64,000 nt of DNA, from NCBI GenBank assembly GCA_025677825.1, contig JAIXMO010000058.1, forward strand, positions 62,001 through 126,000, in the 5' to 3' direction. Below, piece by piece: positions 1 to 12,329 of this stretch (position 1 is its first letter; every line of letters starts with the position of its first letter). The translations under genes were made by a program, and so were the position numbers. The notes under the pieces are model-generated. The model saw only the letters and a program-made list of their open reading frames with translations, ran no database searches and was not told where the DNA came from. The stretch comes from Helicostylum pulchrum. Taxonomy: Eukaryota > Mucoromycota > Mucoromycetes > Mucorales > Mucoraceae.

Positions 1-63
1 TATATCTGTGAATACATCCATTCATTTACACACGGTCCTAAAAAAAGACATTATATGAAGACA

Positions 64-325
64 TCATAAGGAGAAATTGAGGAAGGTGACCGTAGGAAGA
101 TGCCTTTGATAATCTTTGGCAATGAGCTCGAGAACAAAAACCGGACAAAGTTTAGAGGCATCAGCGACAAGCTCCATCGCCGATTTCAGAGAAGAGAAAA
201 TCTTAGGGAATTGTTGCTCTTGGATGTCAACGAATTTAGAACGACCAAAGTTAAGCAGTGTCCATATAATATAAAAACCGCAAATTGGTACTGTGCGTGC
301 TGTATTGCATAAAAAAAAAGTTTAT
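64..325 (-). other. possible 3' coding fragment, unrecognised
   Basis: An open frame of about 85 codons runs on the minus strand and ends at a TGA near position 64. Its composition looks protein-like: the start is hydrophobic and aromatic, and later stretches such as KSAMELVADASKLCP and VLELIAKDY follow. No start codon lies near its upstream end, and a stop at about 328 closes it, so it could only be a terminal exon or a decayed fragment. I do not recognise the family. It could also be a chance open frame in an intergenic stretch. Confidence 0.2.
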
Positions 326-370
326 TAAGTTATTTAAATTTAAATTTAAATAAGATGAAAATAGATGAAG

Positions 371-411
<41 letters not shown>

Positions 412-412
412 G
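371..412. repeat. (AT)n(GT)n microsatellite
   Basis: About nine AT units are followed by about eleven GT units. It lies in the 3' flank of the Zn2Cys6 regulator and may be length-polymorphic. Confidence 0.9.
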
Positions 413-483
413 GTATGATTTTTTAAATATTTTAATATATTACAAAATAGAAAATGTGTCTCACCGTAATCGAGTTTCACAAC

Positions 484-2176
484 TTAAAAGTATTCTAAAT
501 CCAGTTCAGTTTGCACATAATGTTGATCACTCATGATGGAAGAATTTGAAGATCTTGAACCAATATCATCGTGTTCATATTGATTACTAAGGGCAGTAGA
601 AAAGATACTCCAGCCACCATCCGAATTAGGGTCATCTAATAAAACTTCATCCATTGTGGATTGGTAGGCGATTTCATTTGTTTCAATATGATATAAATCT
701 AAGAATTGTATGATATCCTTTTCTAGTTGGCTTTCATCAAAAGAACTTCGGGTGGGTGTTGTTTGATAAAGTTGTAATAATAAGATCATATAAGCCCGAC
801 TCACGCATATTAATGCGGGCGACCTACCATATTGAGAAATATTCGCCTATGTATTTTTGTTTTTGTTTTAATACGATGCATCATAATGCAGAAATATGTG
901 TATATATACTTACGCTAAATACATGTTTCGCGCTCATAAAATGATACAGGTAAGGTCTAAAGAAGCAATCAAATCCTTCATCAGATTGTACGGAAGATTG
1001 AAACCAATTCTGAAATAATTGAATGATGGCAACAGATGCTTGAGAAGTATGTAAAATTGCTTCAGTTTCACTTGCAGTTAAAGATCTTTCAACCTTTGCA
1101 GAAGGTAAGAGTGATCTATATAATGTAATCCAGCATAGACAATAATCTAATAGAATACAGAAATAATTTCTTCTACTCCAAATAGAAGTATTGGGAGGTA
1201 AAATTTGATTATTTCTACTCTTTCCAAATTGTAAATGGGTAGGTAAATCATGGTAAAATCTCGATAGTTTTACTCGGAATCGATCGACTAACGCTCGTGG
1301 TTCCATCTTTCGCGAATCCTCAGATATAGCAGCCGATAATTTTCGTACTTGAATTAAACTAATAGCAAACATTGTTTGGTCCATTTCAACACGATTAAAT
1401 TCCGGTAAAGGTGTAGGTAGCTCAATCGATATTTGATCTAGTTTAATCGTAGCCAATTGATCATGAAACAAGTGTGATACCTAAACGTTATACAGTTAAT
1501 AACAATCTATATGTGTATACACACACACACACATATATATATATTTACCATATTATCATAGAACCAAACAGTCCAGAATATTCTTTTTGATTGTTCACGT
1601 TCAAAAGGGGTTTTGCAACTAATATAACCTTCGGGACGATGAAGATTTAACATGAAACACATACGTATAGCAATACCAATATGTAAGAAGGCTCTTCTTA
1701 CTCTTCCTAAATCCAAATCATATGTAATTAACAATGTACGTTGATGAATATTTGATAGATTAGCAGGTTCGTCTATACCAAGTAAATCGTGTGAATGATC
1801 ATAAAATTTGTTTCCTAGTTCACGAAAATCTTGTATTTGTGTAAGTTGAGGGTGATAGATGCAGCAATGCGGCACAGAATGTGAAAACACTGATGATAAT
1901 ACAAGTGATTTCAATTGTCCTTGTTTATAATGATTCTCAAAACGAGAAGGACTGACCAAGATGGGGAAACCGCATTTATGGTGTTGGTGTATTAATCGTG
2001 TCATTACGTCTGTTTCAAGATATCGGTCATCATTGTTTGTATTAAAATGGTTGTTCCTATTCGATGCATATCTATTTAAACTTTCAAATAATGTAAAAGT
2101 ATGTTCTTGTTTATTGTCTGTGATAGCTAAAGTTGGTATCGTTGATTTAATTACAGTAATAAGATTTGGCGTTGTT

Positions 2177-2225
<49 letters not shown>

Positions 2226-2976
2226 CAGTAGGTTGTCTATACAATGGCATTCCTTTTTCTTTATACATTGCATCCATGGTAGATTGTAAAGTTTCCTTAA
2301 GTTCACTTAAGCCTTCAAAGCTTTTTATTGTTGTTAATATTGACTTCCAACCATCGTTGTTTTCGATAATAGGCCAGCCTTTACCAATAGCCCAATCGAC
2401 AATCGATTGATCGTATTGTTGTTCCTGTAATTGTAATTGTAATTTTAGTTCAGGTTCAGGTTCAGGTTGCGGCTGTGGTTGTGTTACAGTACTTGAACTG
2501 GATACTTGCACGTGTGTGTTGATTCGGGGTATCGCTGTCCGATAATCTCGCTCAAGGTTGGAAGCAAACGAAGTTAGCCAGCCAACTTGACCTTCTAATT
2601 CGTCTAGTCTTTGACGCATAGAAACATTATCTAAACGAAGTGCATGATTACTATATTGGCATTGGTATCTATCTTTACATTGTCCACAAATAGGTTTTCC
2701 TCGATCACATCCTACTCTTCTCTCTCTACATTTATCACAAGCATATCCAATATGTTGTCTTTTCTTTTTTTTGGGTTTATCTTCTTCTATTTCTGTTTGA
2801 TCTGTTGGTTGTGGCTGAGTGGATAGAGCTGATGATGCAGAAGAGGAAGATGATCCACTAGAAGGCATTCTTTGGCGTACATTTAGCTGCTCATTATTGC
2901 TATTGTTATTGTTATTTGGATATTGAATATACACAAATGGTCTAACTTGCTTTTGCGTAGTAGAATCAAAATACAT
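484..2976 (-). CDS. Zn2Cys6 fungal-specific transcription factor
   Basis: Predicted nuclear DNA-binding regulator of 785 aa; the target genes cannot be told from sequence. Three exons: 2976-1549, 1480-914 and 846-484, with 68- and 67-nt GT-AG introns. The phases join cleanly and complete the sequence DNMVSHLFHDQL across the first intron. A Ser-rich and acidic N-terminus leads to a basic KPKKKKR stretch and the zinc cluster at residues 80-106 (CDKC, then C, then CGQC, then C). The last spacing is five residues, at the short end for the family. A Leu-containing linker, Gln/Pro-rich tracts and a 16-residue poly-Thr follow. The fungal_trans middle homology region occupies the second half; ILVSPSRFENHY, HQRTLLITYDLDLGRVRRA and the FWTVWFYDN turn are typical. 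The long AT-rich upstream gap probably holds its promoter. Confidence 0.88.
2179..2225. repeat. (AGT)n trinucleotide repeat encoding poly-Thr
   Basis: About fifteen AGT units on the plus strand read as ACT (Thr) codons in the minus-strand transcription factor. The repeat keeps the frame, so unit gain or loss would only change the poly-Thr length. Confidence 0.9.
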
Positions 2977-4603
2977 GCTATATAATAATAACCCTTTTTT
3001 TAGTTTTTTTTTTTTTTGGGGGGCACTTGCAAAAAAAAAAAAGGGAAAAAGCGAATTAAAAAAAAAAAAAGAAAAGAAAGTCGTTTCCCTCCTTAATACA
3101 ATCCCAGCTGATACTTACCTCCGACCATGACCATATTTGTGACACATACTCTGAGCCACTCTTTTATTATATACATATAAAAAAAAAGTATGTAGCTTTA
3201 CCTTTCTTTTTCTTCTTTAAGGTCGCTTATTGGCATTTAATTATTGGGTGAAATAATGCACTTACGCGTTTTGTGAGAGGATATAGTTAACATAATAAAC
3301 CTATTGCACAAGATCGACTTCTTTTAAAGTAGAAGTTTTTTAAAGATTTTACATTATGCTAGTTCTGACGTTTTTACTAATAGAAGATTACTGCTTATAA
3401 TTAACTCTTCCAACATAATATATCCCGTCAGAGATCCATGCTTAAACTCATTCAACGCAGGCTGAATCTTTGTTCGTCACTCGTTGCTGATCGAAATGGT
3501 AGTTATTCATATCGGCATTATATTACATTATTAAGTATGTCGCTTAATGCCGTCTTTACATCACGTGGAACTAATTTGACGACGCGTTCATATATTTACG
3601 GAAACCTGTTCTTGCTTGCTTTTTTTTTTTTTTTTTTTTAGTGTCACAACTATTCTAAATAATTGGTCTTGAAATACCTGCTAAAGTGTTTCTGGTGCTT
3701 CGAATAGGTTAATGTTAATTTACATGCCGGGAGCATTAAATTTTCACGTACCTTTATTACACATTTAAGTATTTTTAACAAGAGGTACTCTTATATGCGC
3801 GGTGGTTTCTCTAAGAGTTATATACGAACATAAAGAAAAAAAAACGCAGAATAATAATAAAGATATAAACTCCTTTAAAATATTTTGTTTCATACATAAA
3901 ATATACTTACTTATATGTAAATTCGCTGTTAAAAAGTGACATATTATATGCTCTCATTCTATAAGTTAGTTAATCATTTTTACAGATGTATCTGTGCTTA
4001 CAGTTCTAACTTATTTCATAGAGCCACACTTGTTTTGCTGAACGTGTAAATAGAACGTGCATCAAGACCCCCAATAAAGTGAATACACCCTAAATAAGCT
4101 TAGTGGGTCACGAGGTTAAGGACATCATATTCACTTTGGAAAGAAAAAAAGTGATCCCTTATTTTCAAAGAAACTTTAGTACATGTAACAGCAAACAAAA
4201 CAAACAAACATTACATCATTTATAACATAGGGATCTTTTTACAGTCAGCGGAAAAAACTGTTATTTTTTAAAATAAGCAGCTTTTTTTTTTCTTTTTTTT
4301 TTTGTGTTCCATTGAAGTGATTTGATTTTTAAATACACTAAATAAAAACCTTTGCTTGACCATTACCTGCTTGACAGTGTTATTCTTTCGAGAAACAATC
4401 CCGCGCGGAATGTAGTTATCACTTTATGCGTATAGTTTACCATATTTGACTCGTAAAAAAAGTTTTATATTTATTCTTACCCCTTCATTCAACGTTATTA
4501 CATATTAAAGCTGCAATGACGTCTAATCGATGTAAACCCCCTAGTTACTCGTTATATAAATTATGCGTAACTAGCAATATATACATACATATTGATATAT
4601 TTA
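2977..4603. other. intergenic, likely promoter of the Zn2Cys6 gene
   Basis: About 1.6 kb with many stops in every frame and long A or T runs at 2995-3070, 3620-3640 and 4280-4303. The only clear structure is a perfect 10-bp inverted repeat (AAAGTGAATA at 4076-4085, TATTCACTTT at 4128-4137). No gene is supported. Confidence 0.6.
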
Positions 4604-5690
4604 TTATAAAGAAGAAGGAACTAGTTTCAAATGACAAGGTTCAGTAGTTGTTGGTAAAAACCTTTCAGGCGCTTCAGAGAACAAGGTTAAAATCCTATCC
4701 TTTTCATTATTCCAATGCGCCGAACAAAGTTTATACTCTATTGGTATCCAAGACTCGTCTTGTCTTTGAATAATGCGATACCTCGACACAAACGATTTGA
4801 AATAAGGCCCACCACATGTAGAACAAGCTTTTGGTCTAGACAGGTAATGGATCATATGTTTTGGTAGTTGTTGAAATCGAACTTGTTGTTGTTGTTGTTG
4901 TTGTTTACTCTTTTTTTTCTTTTTACCTTGGATAAGATCAAATAGGATAGGTTGAATAATTTGTCGCGCACAGGTCTCGAGTAAACTAGGTGGATTATGG
5001 TGTAAAGTTTGATCAAGCTCTTCAGTTAGTTTAAGACAGTTTTCGAAACGTATGGTTGTCATCGTAAGACTTAGGAGTTCTGCTGGAATAAAAATGATGT
5101 CTGTGCTGGATAGGTCTAATAGATTAAGTTCGACTAAGCGAGCCAAGTTGGCAGAGACTCGAGTAAACGGATTAAAGGACATGTCGAGATGAGTTAGTTT
5201 ACAAAGTGAATAAATGCTGGAAGGTAATTGAGTTAATCTGTTATGTGATATATTCAAATGGTTCAAGTGTTTTAGTTGGTCCAAAGAAGAAGGTAATTTG
5301 ACTAATTTGTTATGAGATAGGTCTAATAGGGTTAAACGTGTTAATAGTGATACTTGTGTTGGTAAAACAAAGAGTCCAATGTTACGTCTATATAATATAC
5401 ATGTATAATTAATATAAACATTCAAAAAAAGATATTTAGTGTGTAAATATTTACAGATCAAGACGTGATATTGAGGTCACGAGACTAATGGTTCTGTTTA
5501 ATACGATGGCATGAACACTATTCGATTGCTTTTCATTAACAGTTTTTGAATTGTTTAATGTTGCAGCATTATAATAAGTCTTATCAACATATGTAAGATC
5601 ATGATCTAAAGCGGTAGGAGAAAACAAGTCATGCATAGGGTAACGATCGATTGATTTTGTTAATGTTCGAATAGTAAAATTACTACTCAT
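4604..5690 (-). CDS. leucine-rich-repeat protein with Cys-rich C-terminus
   Basis: 339-aa protein in two exons (5690-5455 and 5387-4604). The 67-nt intron is supported because the splice restores the first repeat (ISRLDLRNIGLFVLP). At least four LRR units follow with the LxxLxLSxNxLxxLP pattern, for example LTLLDLSHNKLVKLPSSL and LNHLNISHNRLTQLPSSI. After the repeats come a Lys/Gln-rich linker with a poly-Gln run and a C-terminal region with CSTCGGPYF and a later Cys-containing segment. That tail resembles the end of LRRC58-type proteins, but the match is from memory. LRR proteins of this kind are usually scaffolds, and the partner is unknown. The start ATG at 5690 is chosen because the upstream sequence is poly-T/A rich and non-coding. 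Confidence 0.8.
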
Positions 5691-5818
5691 ATTTTTTTTA
5701 ATAGTAATAATAAGAAAAAAGGGTAATTGAAACGAAAAAAAAAAAAAGGTTATTATTTTCTCTCTCTTTCTCTCTTTTTCTGTTAAAAGAAGGTATATAT
5801 TTGTTTTTAAAAGTTTGT

Positions 5819-6391
5819 TTATATACAACTTTCGGACCATTTTGAATCTTGTCCTTGCCATTTGCTTATAACTTGAATCTTGTTTGCTCGACCAAACTTA
5901 AACGCATTCTGAACCAACTCTCTATAGTCTTGTTTTCTCTTTGCTGTCAAGCACTCAATCTTTCCTTCATCATTTTCATATTTTAAAGCTATTGTTCCAA
6001 TTAATTCACCTTTACTATTTTCCATTACCCAACTATTACTCTTTTCTATCTTTGTAATAGCTAATAAACCAGTAGAAATACGTTCAACTGATTGTTGTAC
6101 ATGTCTTTTGTAATCTCTACTTAACCAGCTATACCAAAAGAATCCTACTCCTGCCGTCCATAACATAAGCTCAATAAGAATAAGAGGTAATGGTAGATAC
6201 CGAGTCTTGAGCCATTGCGTTATATGAATTCCAAATATACCAACAATTCCTGCTTGCCAAGTTCTTTTGGTTCCTTGAGATTGGTACAAGTCTTTTAATA
6301 CTCGTGCATGTTTCTTTTTGTTTTCAGTTGCAATATAAAATTGTTTAAATCTTTGTTGATCTTGACTCGTATATTCACGAATTTGGTTCAT
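5819..6391 (-). CDS. GNAT-like membrane protein (NAT8-like)
   Basis: Intronless 190-aa protein. It opens with an IREYTSQDQQ segment like the first strand of NAT8-type acetyltransferases. A hydrophobic hairpin follows at about residues 70-95 (LPLPLILIELMLWTAGVGFF), suggesting membrane anchoring. Then comes a short GNAT core (WVMENSKGELIGTIAL) with a KRKQDYRELVQNAFKFGR helix. The acetyl-CoA P-loop expected between strand and helix (R/Q-x-x-G-x-G/A) is not clear, so catalysis is uncertain. The ATG at 6391 is preferred over in-frame upstream sequence because that sequence is low-complexity Phe/Ile-rich and looks like untranslated leader. It lies about 130 bp downstream of the LRR gene, in the same orientation. 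Substrate unknown. Confidence 0.65.
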   Translation of the reverse strand: MNQIREYTSQDQQRFKQFYIATENKKKHARVLKDLYQSQGTKRTWQAGIVGIFGIHITQWLKTRYLPLPLILIELMLWTAGVGFFWYSWLSRDYKRHVQQSVERISTGLLAITKIEKSNSWVMENSKGELIGTIALKYENDEGKIECLTAKRKQDYRELVQNAFKFGRANKIQVISKWQGQDSKWSESCI

Positions 6392-6678
6392 AATGAGTAT
6401 TAAAGAAGAAAGAATAATAATAATAATGAAAAAGGAAAAGCTACTGTTTATGAAAAAAAAAAAAGAAGAGAAATAGTTACACCATGAACAATGAAATAAA
6501 AAAATCAAGGGGGGTTCCTTTCTTGCAGTAACCATATTCACCTCGGTTACTTTCTTAAAATAATTTAAATTGCATCCAACTTGGAATAAATAACCACTTG
6601 GTACTTTATTTTTTTCAAGCAAACAAACTACAAGCGTATATATGTAAATATGTTTTATTTGTATCAATTTGGATAAAA

Positions 6679-8215
6679 CTAAGCATCGTTGGGTGCATTG
6701 AAATAACGCGCACGATAATCATCACTATAAATAAATAAATAAATAAATAAATAAAAAAGTTAATAATAACAATGAAATAGCAGCAATTGATTGATCGTTC
6801 TTTACCTGCAAGTTAATATACCATTATCTACAGGAGATGCAGCAACACACCTAACTAAATTATTATGACCTGGAATTCTTTTAACAAGAGTTCCTGTTTG
6901 AGTATCATAACAAACAACATCAGTTGAAGCCTCATCACCAGTCATAATAAAATCTTCATTATAACTAAAAGTAGGTTGTAACATTTGTACGCGTTGTTCA
7001 TGTCCCTTATATTCCATTAAAACCTTTCCACTTGAAATATCCCATAAACGAACTGTTGAGTCTAATCCTGCCGTCATTAAATATTTCTCATTATTGCTAA
7101 ATCTAACACTGGATACTGCTGTACCACCATGTGCACCATCAAATACCTTAATACAATGAGATGATATACTGTCCCAAATACGTACTGTACCATCTAATGA
7201 TGATGTAGCAAATATTTTACCAGTATTAGAATATCGAATTTGTGAAATGGAACCACGATGCATATCCGCATTACTCGAGTTGGTATAACATTGAAGTGTC
7301 TTTACATCGTAAATTCTAACTGCTGCATCTTTAGTACCAGCCAATAAGAAATCTCCAGAAGGATGGAAACAAATTGAATTGACTGGTTGTGCATCTTGTA
7401 AATATCTGAAGGCTCTCTTCACTCCTGTCTTTGATAAATCAAATAGCTTAATACTTTGGTCATTTGAACAACTTGCCAATACAAGTCCATTAGGATGAAA
7501 ACTAAGGTCATTGACCTGTTCTAAATGATCGTATAAAGTTCGGATAACAGGTTTGTCGCCTGCGTCTCCAGATCGATTCTTCATTTTGTTGACATCAAGT
7601 AACTTGAGTGAAGAGTCGTGAGATCCTGTTGCTGCAAATCGTCCGTCTGAACTGAATATAGCTGTACGACAAGGCCCTTTATGTTGAGTATAATACAATT
7701 GATTGTATTCCGGTGCTGTTTTAGGTTCTACATTTATAATTATTATTAGTTTTTTTTTTTTAGTAGCAGAAAGGGAAATTTCACTTACGGGCATTTCGCA
7801 TAGACTCAACATCAAAACCAGAGACATTTCTTTGTACATCCATGTCATCTCTTGGTGCTTCACGATCAAAATCTTTGCCAGAGTAATCGTCGTCTGAATC
7901 TTCTTCTTCGTCTAAAAAAAAAGTTTATTCAGGATTATTTAGTCTACAGTATTCCTCTATTTATTTCCTCTCTTTACTTTTGTCTTTAGCGATTTGTAAT
8001 AACTCAGAGAGTCTGGCACTAGGCATCATATCGGTTGAAGCACCCGTCGCGTCAGCCACACTTTGAGCGACTGCAGAGTAGCCATATGCAATAAGTTGAC
8101 TAAATTGTTATTTTATACAGCAGTTAAGATAGTTGTTTTTTTTAATAAACAGAAAAACTCGGTACCTAATAACAAGTGACAACACTTCGTCTTCTGTTAT
8201 GCGATTAGAATTCAT
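6679..8215 (-). CDS. CSTF1: cleavage stimulation factor subunit 1 (CstF-50)
   Basis: WD40 scaffold of the CstF complex, which helps cleave and polyadenylate pre-mRNA 3' ends in the nucleus. Five exons: 8215-8166, 8099-7978, 7911-7789, 7727-6806 and 6724-6679, giving 420 aa, close to the usual ~430. The N-terminal segment (VLSLVISQLIAYGY) matches the CstF-50 dimerisation motif. An acidic linker leads to YYTQHKGPCRTAIFS, then six to seven WD repeats (FDLSKT, VRIYDV, VRIWDS, VRLWDI). The last small exon supplies SDDYRARYF, a family-typical C-terminal end. All four introns are 60-90 nt with GT-AG ends and consistent phase. Identification is strong. Confidence 0.93.
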
Positions 8216-8339
8216 GTCGAAAAAGCAATAAGGAAAGAAAAAAAAAAGACTTGAAAATATGTGTATAAGGGTAAACGTGACGTTGTATTTATTTATTTAA
8301 TTTTGGATGTAAAAAGGGAAATGCAATGAAATAAAGTTA

Positions 8340-9509
8340 TTATTGAGTAGCCGCAGGTACTTTGGACTTTTGGAATAAATCAAATTGACGCATCTTTGCT
8401 AAAAGAGTACGACCTTTTTTATGGTCATCATAAGTACGAATGACACGAGATTGAGGACCTATATTAGATTGAGAGATAAACTTGTAATGAACCATAAGCC
8501 AAGAGGTATGATAAGATAACTTGTCATAATAATCTTTTGCCATTGAACGAAGAGCAGGAAGTTTAGACCAAGGAATCTTTTGGAAATCATGATGTTCGTT
8601 ATGATAACCAATGTTCATAAAGGGAATATTCAAGATACCATAGTAAGAGTAAGTTTCTTGTCCATCATCAAATGTATAATGTTCTTGCACAAAATGTGCT
8701 GCTCCAGGATGAAGAGAGTAACCAAACCAAAGTGAAGTCAATAAATAAAGTAAACCACGGAGTCCACAAAAGTGATAGATCAAGTAATCAGATACAATAG
8801 TAAATACAACATTAATAATTTCCCACTTGGAAGGAGTCAAATTTCTATCGTGTTGCATTACTGCTCCACGAACAACATACATTACAGGATAAATCATAAT
8901 CCATAAAAACTTGCTTAACGCATTACCACGAATCAAGGCCTTTTCCCAATCAAGAGGTAAATCAGGATCCATACCTTCAACACCTTGCCAGGTATGATGT
9001 TCAATATGATATCTACGGAATGATTGTGCGATAGGTACAGGTAAAGCAATATTAGCAAATAAACCAAAGTATCTATTCATCCATTTTTGTTTAAACACCA
9101 AACAATGACATGCTTCATGAATAACAACACCAATCATACCAGTCAATGTACCACCAATAAAATATGCTACCAAAGCAAATATATAGATGGGTGCCTGCCA
9201 AAGTTTACCAAATGTATAGGCAATACTTAATTGTACTACGTTAATACCTATCGTCACATAAAGTGTACGGATATCGGTACCGTATAATTTTTCAACTTCG
9301 GGATGTTCTCGCAAGATGGTATGCTTACGCTTTAAATGAGGTTCATCCATGTCATCTCGAGCAAAATCTTCATCTACATATGGGATAGAACGCTTCCAGT
9401 CACCAAGGTAAAGTGGATGTCTTGAATCAGGTGGGTTTTGATCTTCCACGCCTGTACCTCTTGATCTAAGTGTACTTTCCTTTTCCTCTGTTTCAATAAA
9501 AGGTGGCAT
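8340..9509 (-). CDS. DES1: sphingolipid delta-4 desaturase
   Basis: Intronless 389-aa ER membrane di-iron desaturase that would put the delta-4 double bond into dihydroceramide or the sphingoid base. All three histidine boxes are visible: HEACH (131-135), HIEHH (168-172) and HNEHH (303-307). The N-terminal Lipid_DES segment (DEPHLKRKHTILREHPEVEKLYG) precedes the first membrane helices. Hydrophobic spans lie near residues 82-130, 150-165 and 200-265. The chosen ATG at 9509 starts just after a poly-T/A leader. Length and motif order match the DEGS family. It lies about 120 bp downstream of the CstF-50 gene's start, in the same orientation. Confidence 0.93.
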   Translation of the reverse strand: MPPFIETEEKESTLRSRGTGVEDQNPPDSRHPLYLGDWKRSIPYVDEDFARDDMDEPHLKRKHTILREHPEVEKLYGTDIRTLYVTIGINVVQLSIAYTFGKLWQAPIYIFALVAYFIGGTLTGMIGVVIHEACHCLVFKQKWMNRYFGLFANIALPVPIAQSFRRYHIEHHTWQGVEGMDPDLPLDWEKALIRGNALSKFLWIMIYPVMYVVRGAVMQHDRNLTPSKWEIINVVFTIVSDYLIYHFCGLRGLLYLLTSLWFGYSLHPGAAHFVQEHYTFDDGQETYSYYGILNIPFMNIGYHNEHHDFQKIPWSKLPALRSMAKDYYDKLSYHTSWLMVHYKFISQSNIGPQSRVIRTYDDHKKGRTLLAKMRQFDLFQKSKVPAATQ

Positions 9510-11239
9510 TTTTTTGGGTAGATGATTAAGAAAGAAAAAAGAAAAGAAAAAGGGACTGAAAAAAATAAGCATCAAAACGATTTGTCGAGATTAAGGGAAG
9601 CCCCTAAAAAATTGAAGCCCGGTGGTTACCATGTTACCCAATTAAAACTTGTGCAAAGGTTACTCAACCCATTGGTTAAGATCTTGTCTCAAGGTATTCT
9701 AACTTAGAGACTTGACCTATGACATGTATTTTATGAATATATTACACCACCCGGGAACTATACAGATTTGTTGCCCCTCTTTAGTATTCTTCTTTTGTGC
9801 ACAGAGGGCTTTTAATTCTTCTGCTACTATTGCTATAGTGCTTTGGGAATAGAATCAAATTAAGTATTATTTTTGTTTTGCTTGTGCTTCAAATGCGAAT
9901 TTATAACTCTTTTTAGCGTCTCTGTATCGTTGTAAGTATCCACCGAAACCCATCAAAGATATGCTACGAGAAAAAATGGCGCCCAATCCCAAAACCCGCA
10001 ACTGCCAAGAATTTCTTGTTAGTGACGGGCACAGACACAGAAGATCTTCGGTATCATTGCGAAAATCGACATTTTTTTAACATACACCTTTTGCCCGCAA
10101 TTCCCTTACTTGCAGCTAAATTACGGATTTCAAAGTACCCGTTATCCTTTTACACCTACAAGTCCTGTGAAAATATAGTCAGTGATACCTATAAGAACGT
10201 ACAAGCACCTTAATACGAAGGGCTTAAATCAAGCTACTTAATGCTCTTAATTCTTATTTTTCCATTTTTTGCCATTTATTTTCGAAAATAAAGAAATTGA
10301 TTATAAGGTTGTGATATCAAACACAAATACTCTATATAAAATAAAAATTCAATATGTGGTCAGACTAGTTGACTATCGAAAAAAGTTATCTTTATTCACA
10401 GTTATAAAAACATCGAGCTTTGTCATATTGTGAGTAAAGATAAACTGCAGAGTATGCTGTCGTGAAAAAAAGGGCGCATCAATTCACGGGGGTATTCATA
10501 AAATAATTTGTATATTTTCATAAGGATCTTTGGATCGGCCGTGTTCTGCAATCGAACTTCTTTATGGCGTTTTGGTCTTGAGATAACACCTCTGTTTCAT
10601 AGATTTCTACTTCAGATGTGATAGGGAGTCTATCAATTATTATTTTCGTAATGTTTCTTTGCTCGCTAACATAATAGATCAATCAGATGTCAATTTATCT
10701 AATATTTATTTGCTTTTTACCTGAGAAATTCTTTCAAATCTTCAACGTTTGTTGTTAAGCCTGCGTAATCCAGGATGATATATTTGCTAATATATTAATA
10801 AGCCAATAAGATTGATAAAAGTAAAGCAAAAGATTTTATTATTTGAAAGGAATAAGAATGACTATTTATATGAATGAGAAGATTTCAATGACAGTTGAAT
10901 CAGATGATAGTAAAATAAGGAGTTGTGAATAACAAACGGACAGAGTTATTTGTAGTGAGCAGATCACGATAAAGAATAACAAACAGGTGCTATTTTGCGT
11001 AACAGTGTTATGGACATCTTTTTTAAGGAAAATACACGCGGTATAGATTTACCCGTAGTAAATCTGTACTTGTCAAATAAAGCAGCAAAGCAGACTTCAA
11101 AATAGTAATCAAAAGGTGTGAATATATAGCGTGTATATATCACAGGACGACCAATATTACTTCTTTTTTGGTGGAATTTAAGAACCCAATAAAATCTAAA
11201 AGGCAGAATATATTAATTCAAGATTATCTTCAGCATGTA
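9510..11239. other. gene-poor AT-rich interval
   Basis: About 1.7 kb with stops in all frames. A short plus-strand open frame near 10016-10213 has no family resemblance or splice support. The right part borders decayed transposon-like sequence. Nothing is supported here. Confidence 0.55.
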
Positions 11240-11875
11240 TTACCTATTACCTATTGTAGTGTCACCTGTTCCCTCTATATTAGCCTCATTGATATCTCGG
11301 TTATGAAAGGGCTGATTAACAGCGGAAGTTTCTGAAACAAAGACTTTATCAACCATAGACCGACTTCGTAATTTATCAACCATCCGTTTTAGCAGTTTTA
11401 TTTTATTTTCTTCATTTTTATCACTGGATGATTTTCGGACATATCCAATTATCCCTAAACCTAATTCTTTCTGTGTCTTCAAAAATCCTTTGTATTTTTC
11501 ATTGTATTCTAATACGTTGTTCAGCACATTTACTACAAATAAAAAGTCAATAAGGAAGTCAAAACAAAACACCTTCACTTTACCATGGTATTTATCTAGT
11601 AAAACATAAAGATTCCAATATCGTAAATAAGAGCCAGTTGCATCTTTGGATCTTTTTTGTGAGGGTCCATCTGCCATAAAGTCTAGTTTGCTTTTTCCAC
11701 AAAACGAGCTGAAACTGTTGAGTGTTTTCTTGTTGAAATATGTTGAACATTGTAACACTTTGCCAAATATATCTGAGAGTGATAGTATTCTTAAAGTATA
11801 CATATCATCAAGAACAGGCTCGATAGAGTATACTTCATTTATAAATTTTAAAACTTGGGCTTTGTGGAATCTGAA
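11240..11875 (-). pseudogene. resolvase-like (serine recombinase-fold) gene fragment
   Basis: Two exons (11875-11584 and 11532-11240) join across a short GT-AG intron and read about 195 codons without a convincing start. The C-terminal half has LGIIGYVRKSSSDKNEENK followed by a helix (LLKRMVDKLRSRSMVDKVFVS). This resembles the first strand and catalytic-Ser loop of resolvase/invertase domains as seen in some Mucoromycota proteins; that assignment is from memory. The upstream exon edge is an AG after a T-rich tract, but no exon upstream of it joins in phase, so the gene is 5'-truncated or decayed. Transposon ends lie nearby at 12.7-12.9 kb. It could instead be an intact gene whose first exon I missed. 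Confidence 0.45.
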
Positions 11876-12329
11876 CTATGAAATAGTAAAGATTCAAAAA
11901 TAAAATAAAAACACTAAAGATACAAGAAAGTAATCAGTCGCAAAATCAGATAGAAGTTTATTTAACGTGAAAAAGGTAAAGGTTTATATAGCTTTTTCAT
12001 GTCTGAGTTTACAGATAAAATAAGTGCGTTTGTGCCACACTAAAGTGCCACACTTTCCATATCTAATTTCCTGCCGTGATTGTATAATCCAGTCTTTCGG
12101 ACAAGACATGCAATTATGGAAACCCTCTAATCCTGTATCCAGACATCAGTTATTGCTGGAAGATGTCGATAAGGCTTAGTTAAAATAAATATGTATTAGT
12201 CATAATGGTTAAAGTTGTGAGATAATCAAGTATGTGTAAATATATATATGAGAATATATATCTGTATATGTGCTTGATCATATCAGGCTTTTGTTTCTAA
12301 TTAATTTAAATTGCAAATAAGTGAAACTA

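Noticed and set aside
100..312. Plus-strand open frame near the left edge
   Set aside because: Charged, unremarkable composition; the minus strand of the same stretch looks more protein-like, and neither has firm support.
3438..3641. Plus-strand open frame ending in poly-Phe
   Set aside because: It ends in a T-run and has no start context, splice sites or family resemblance.
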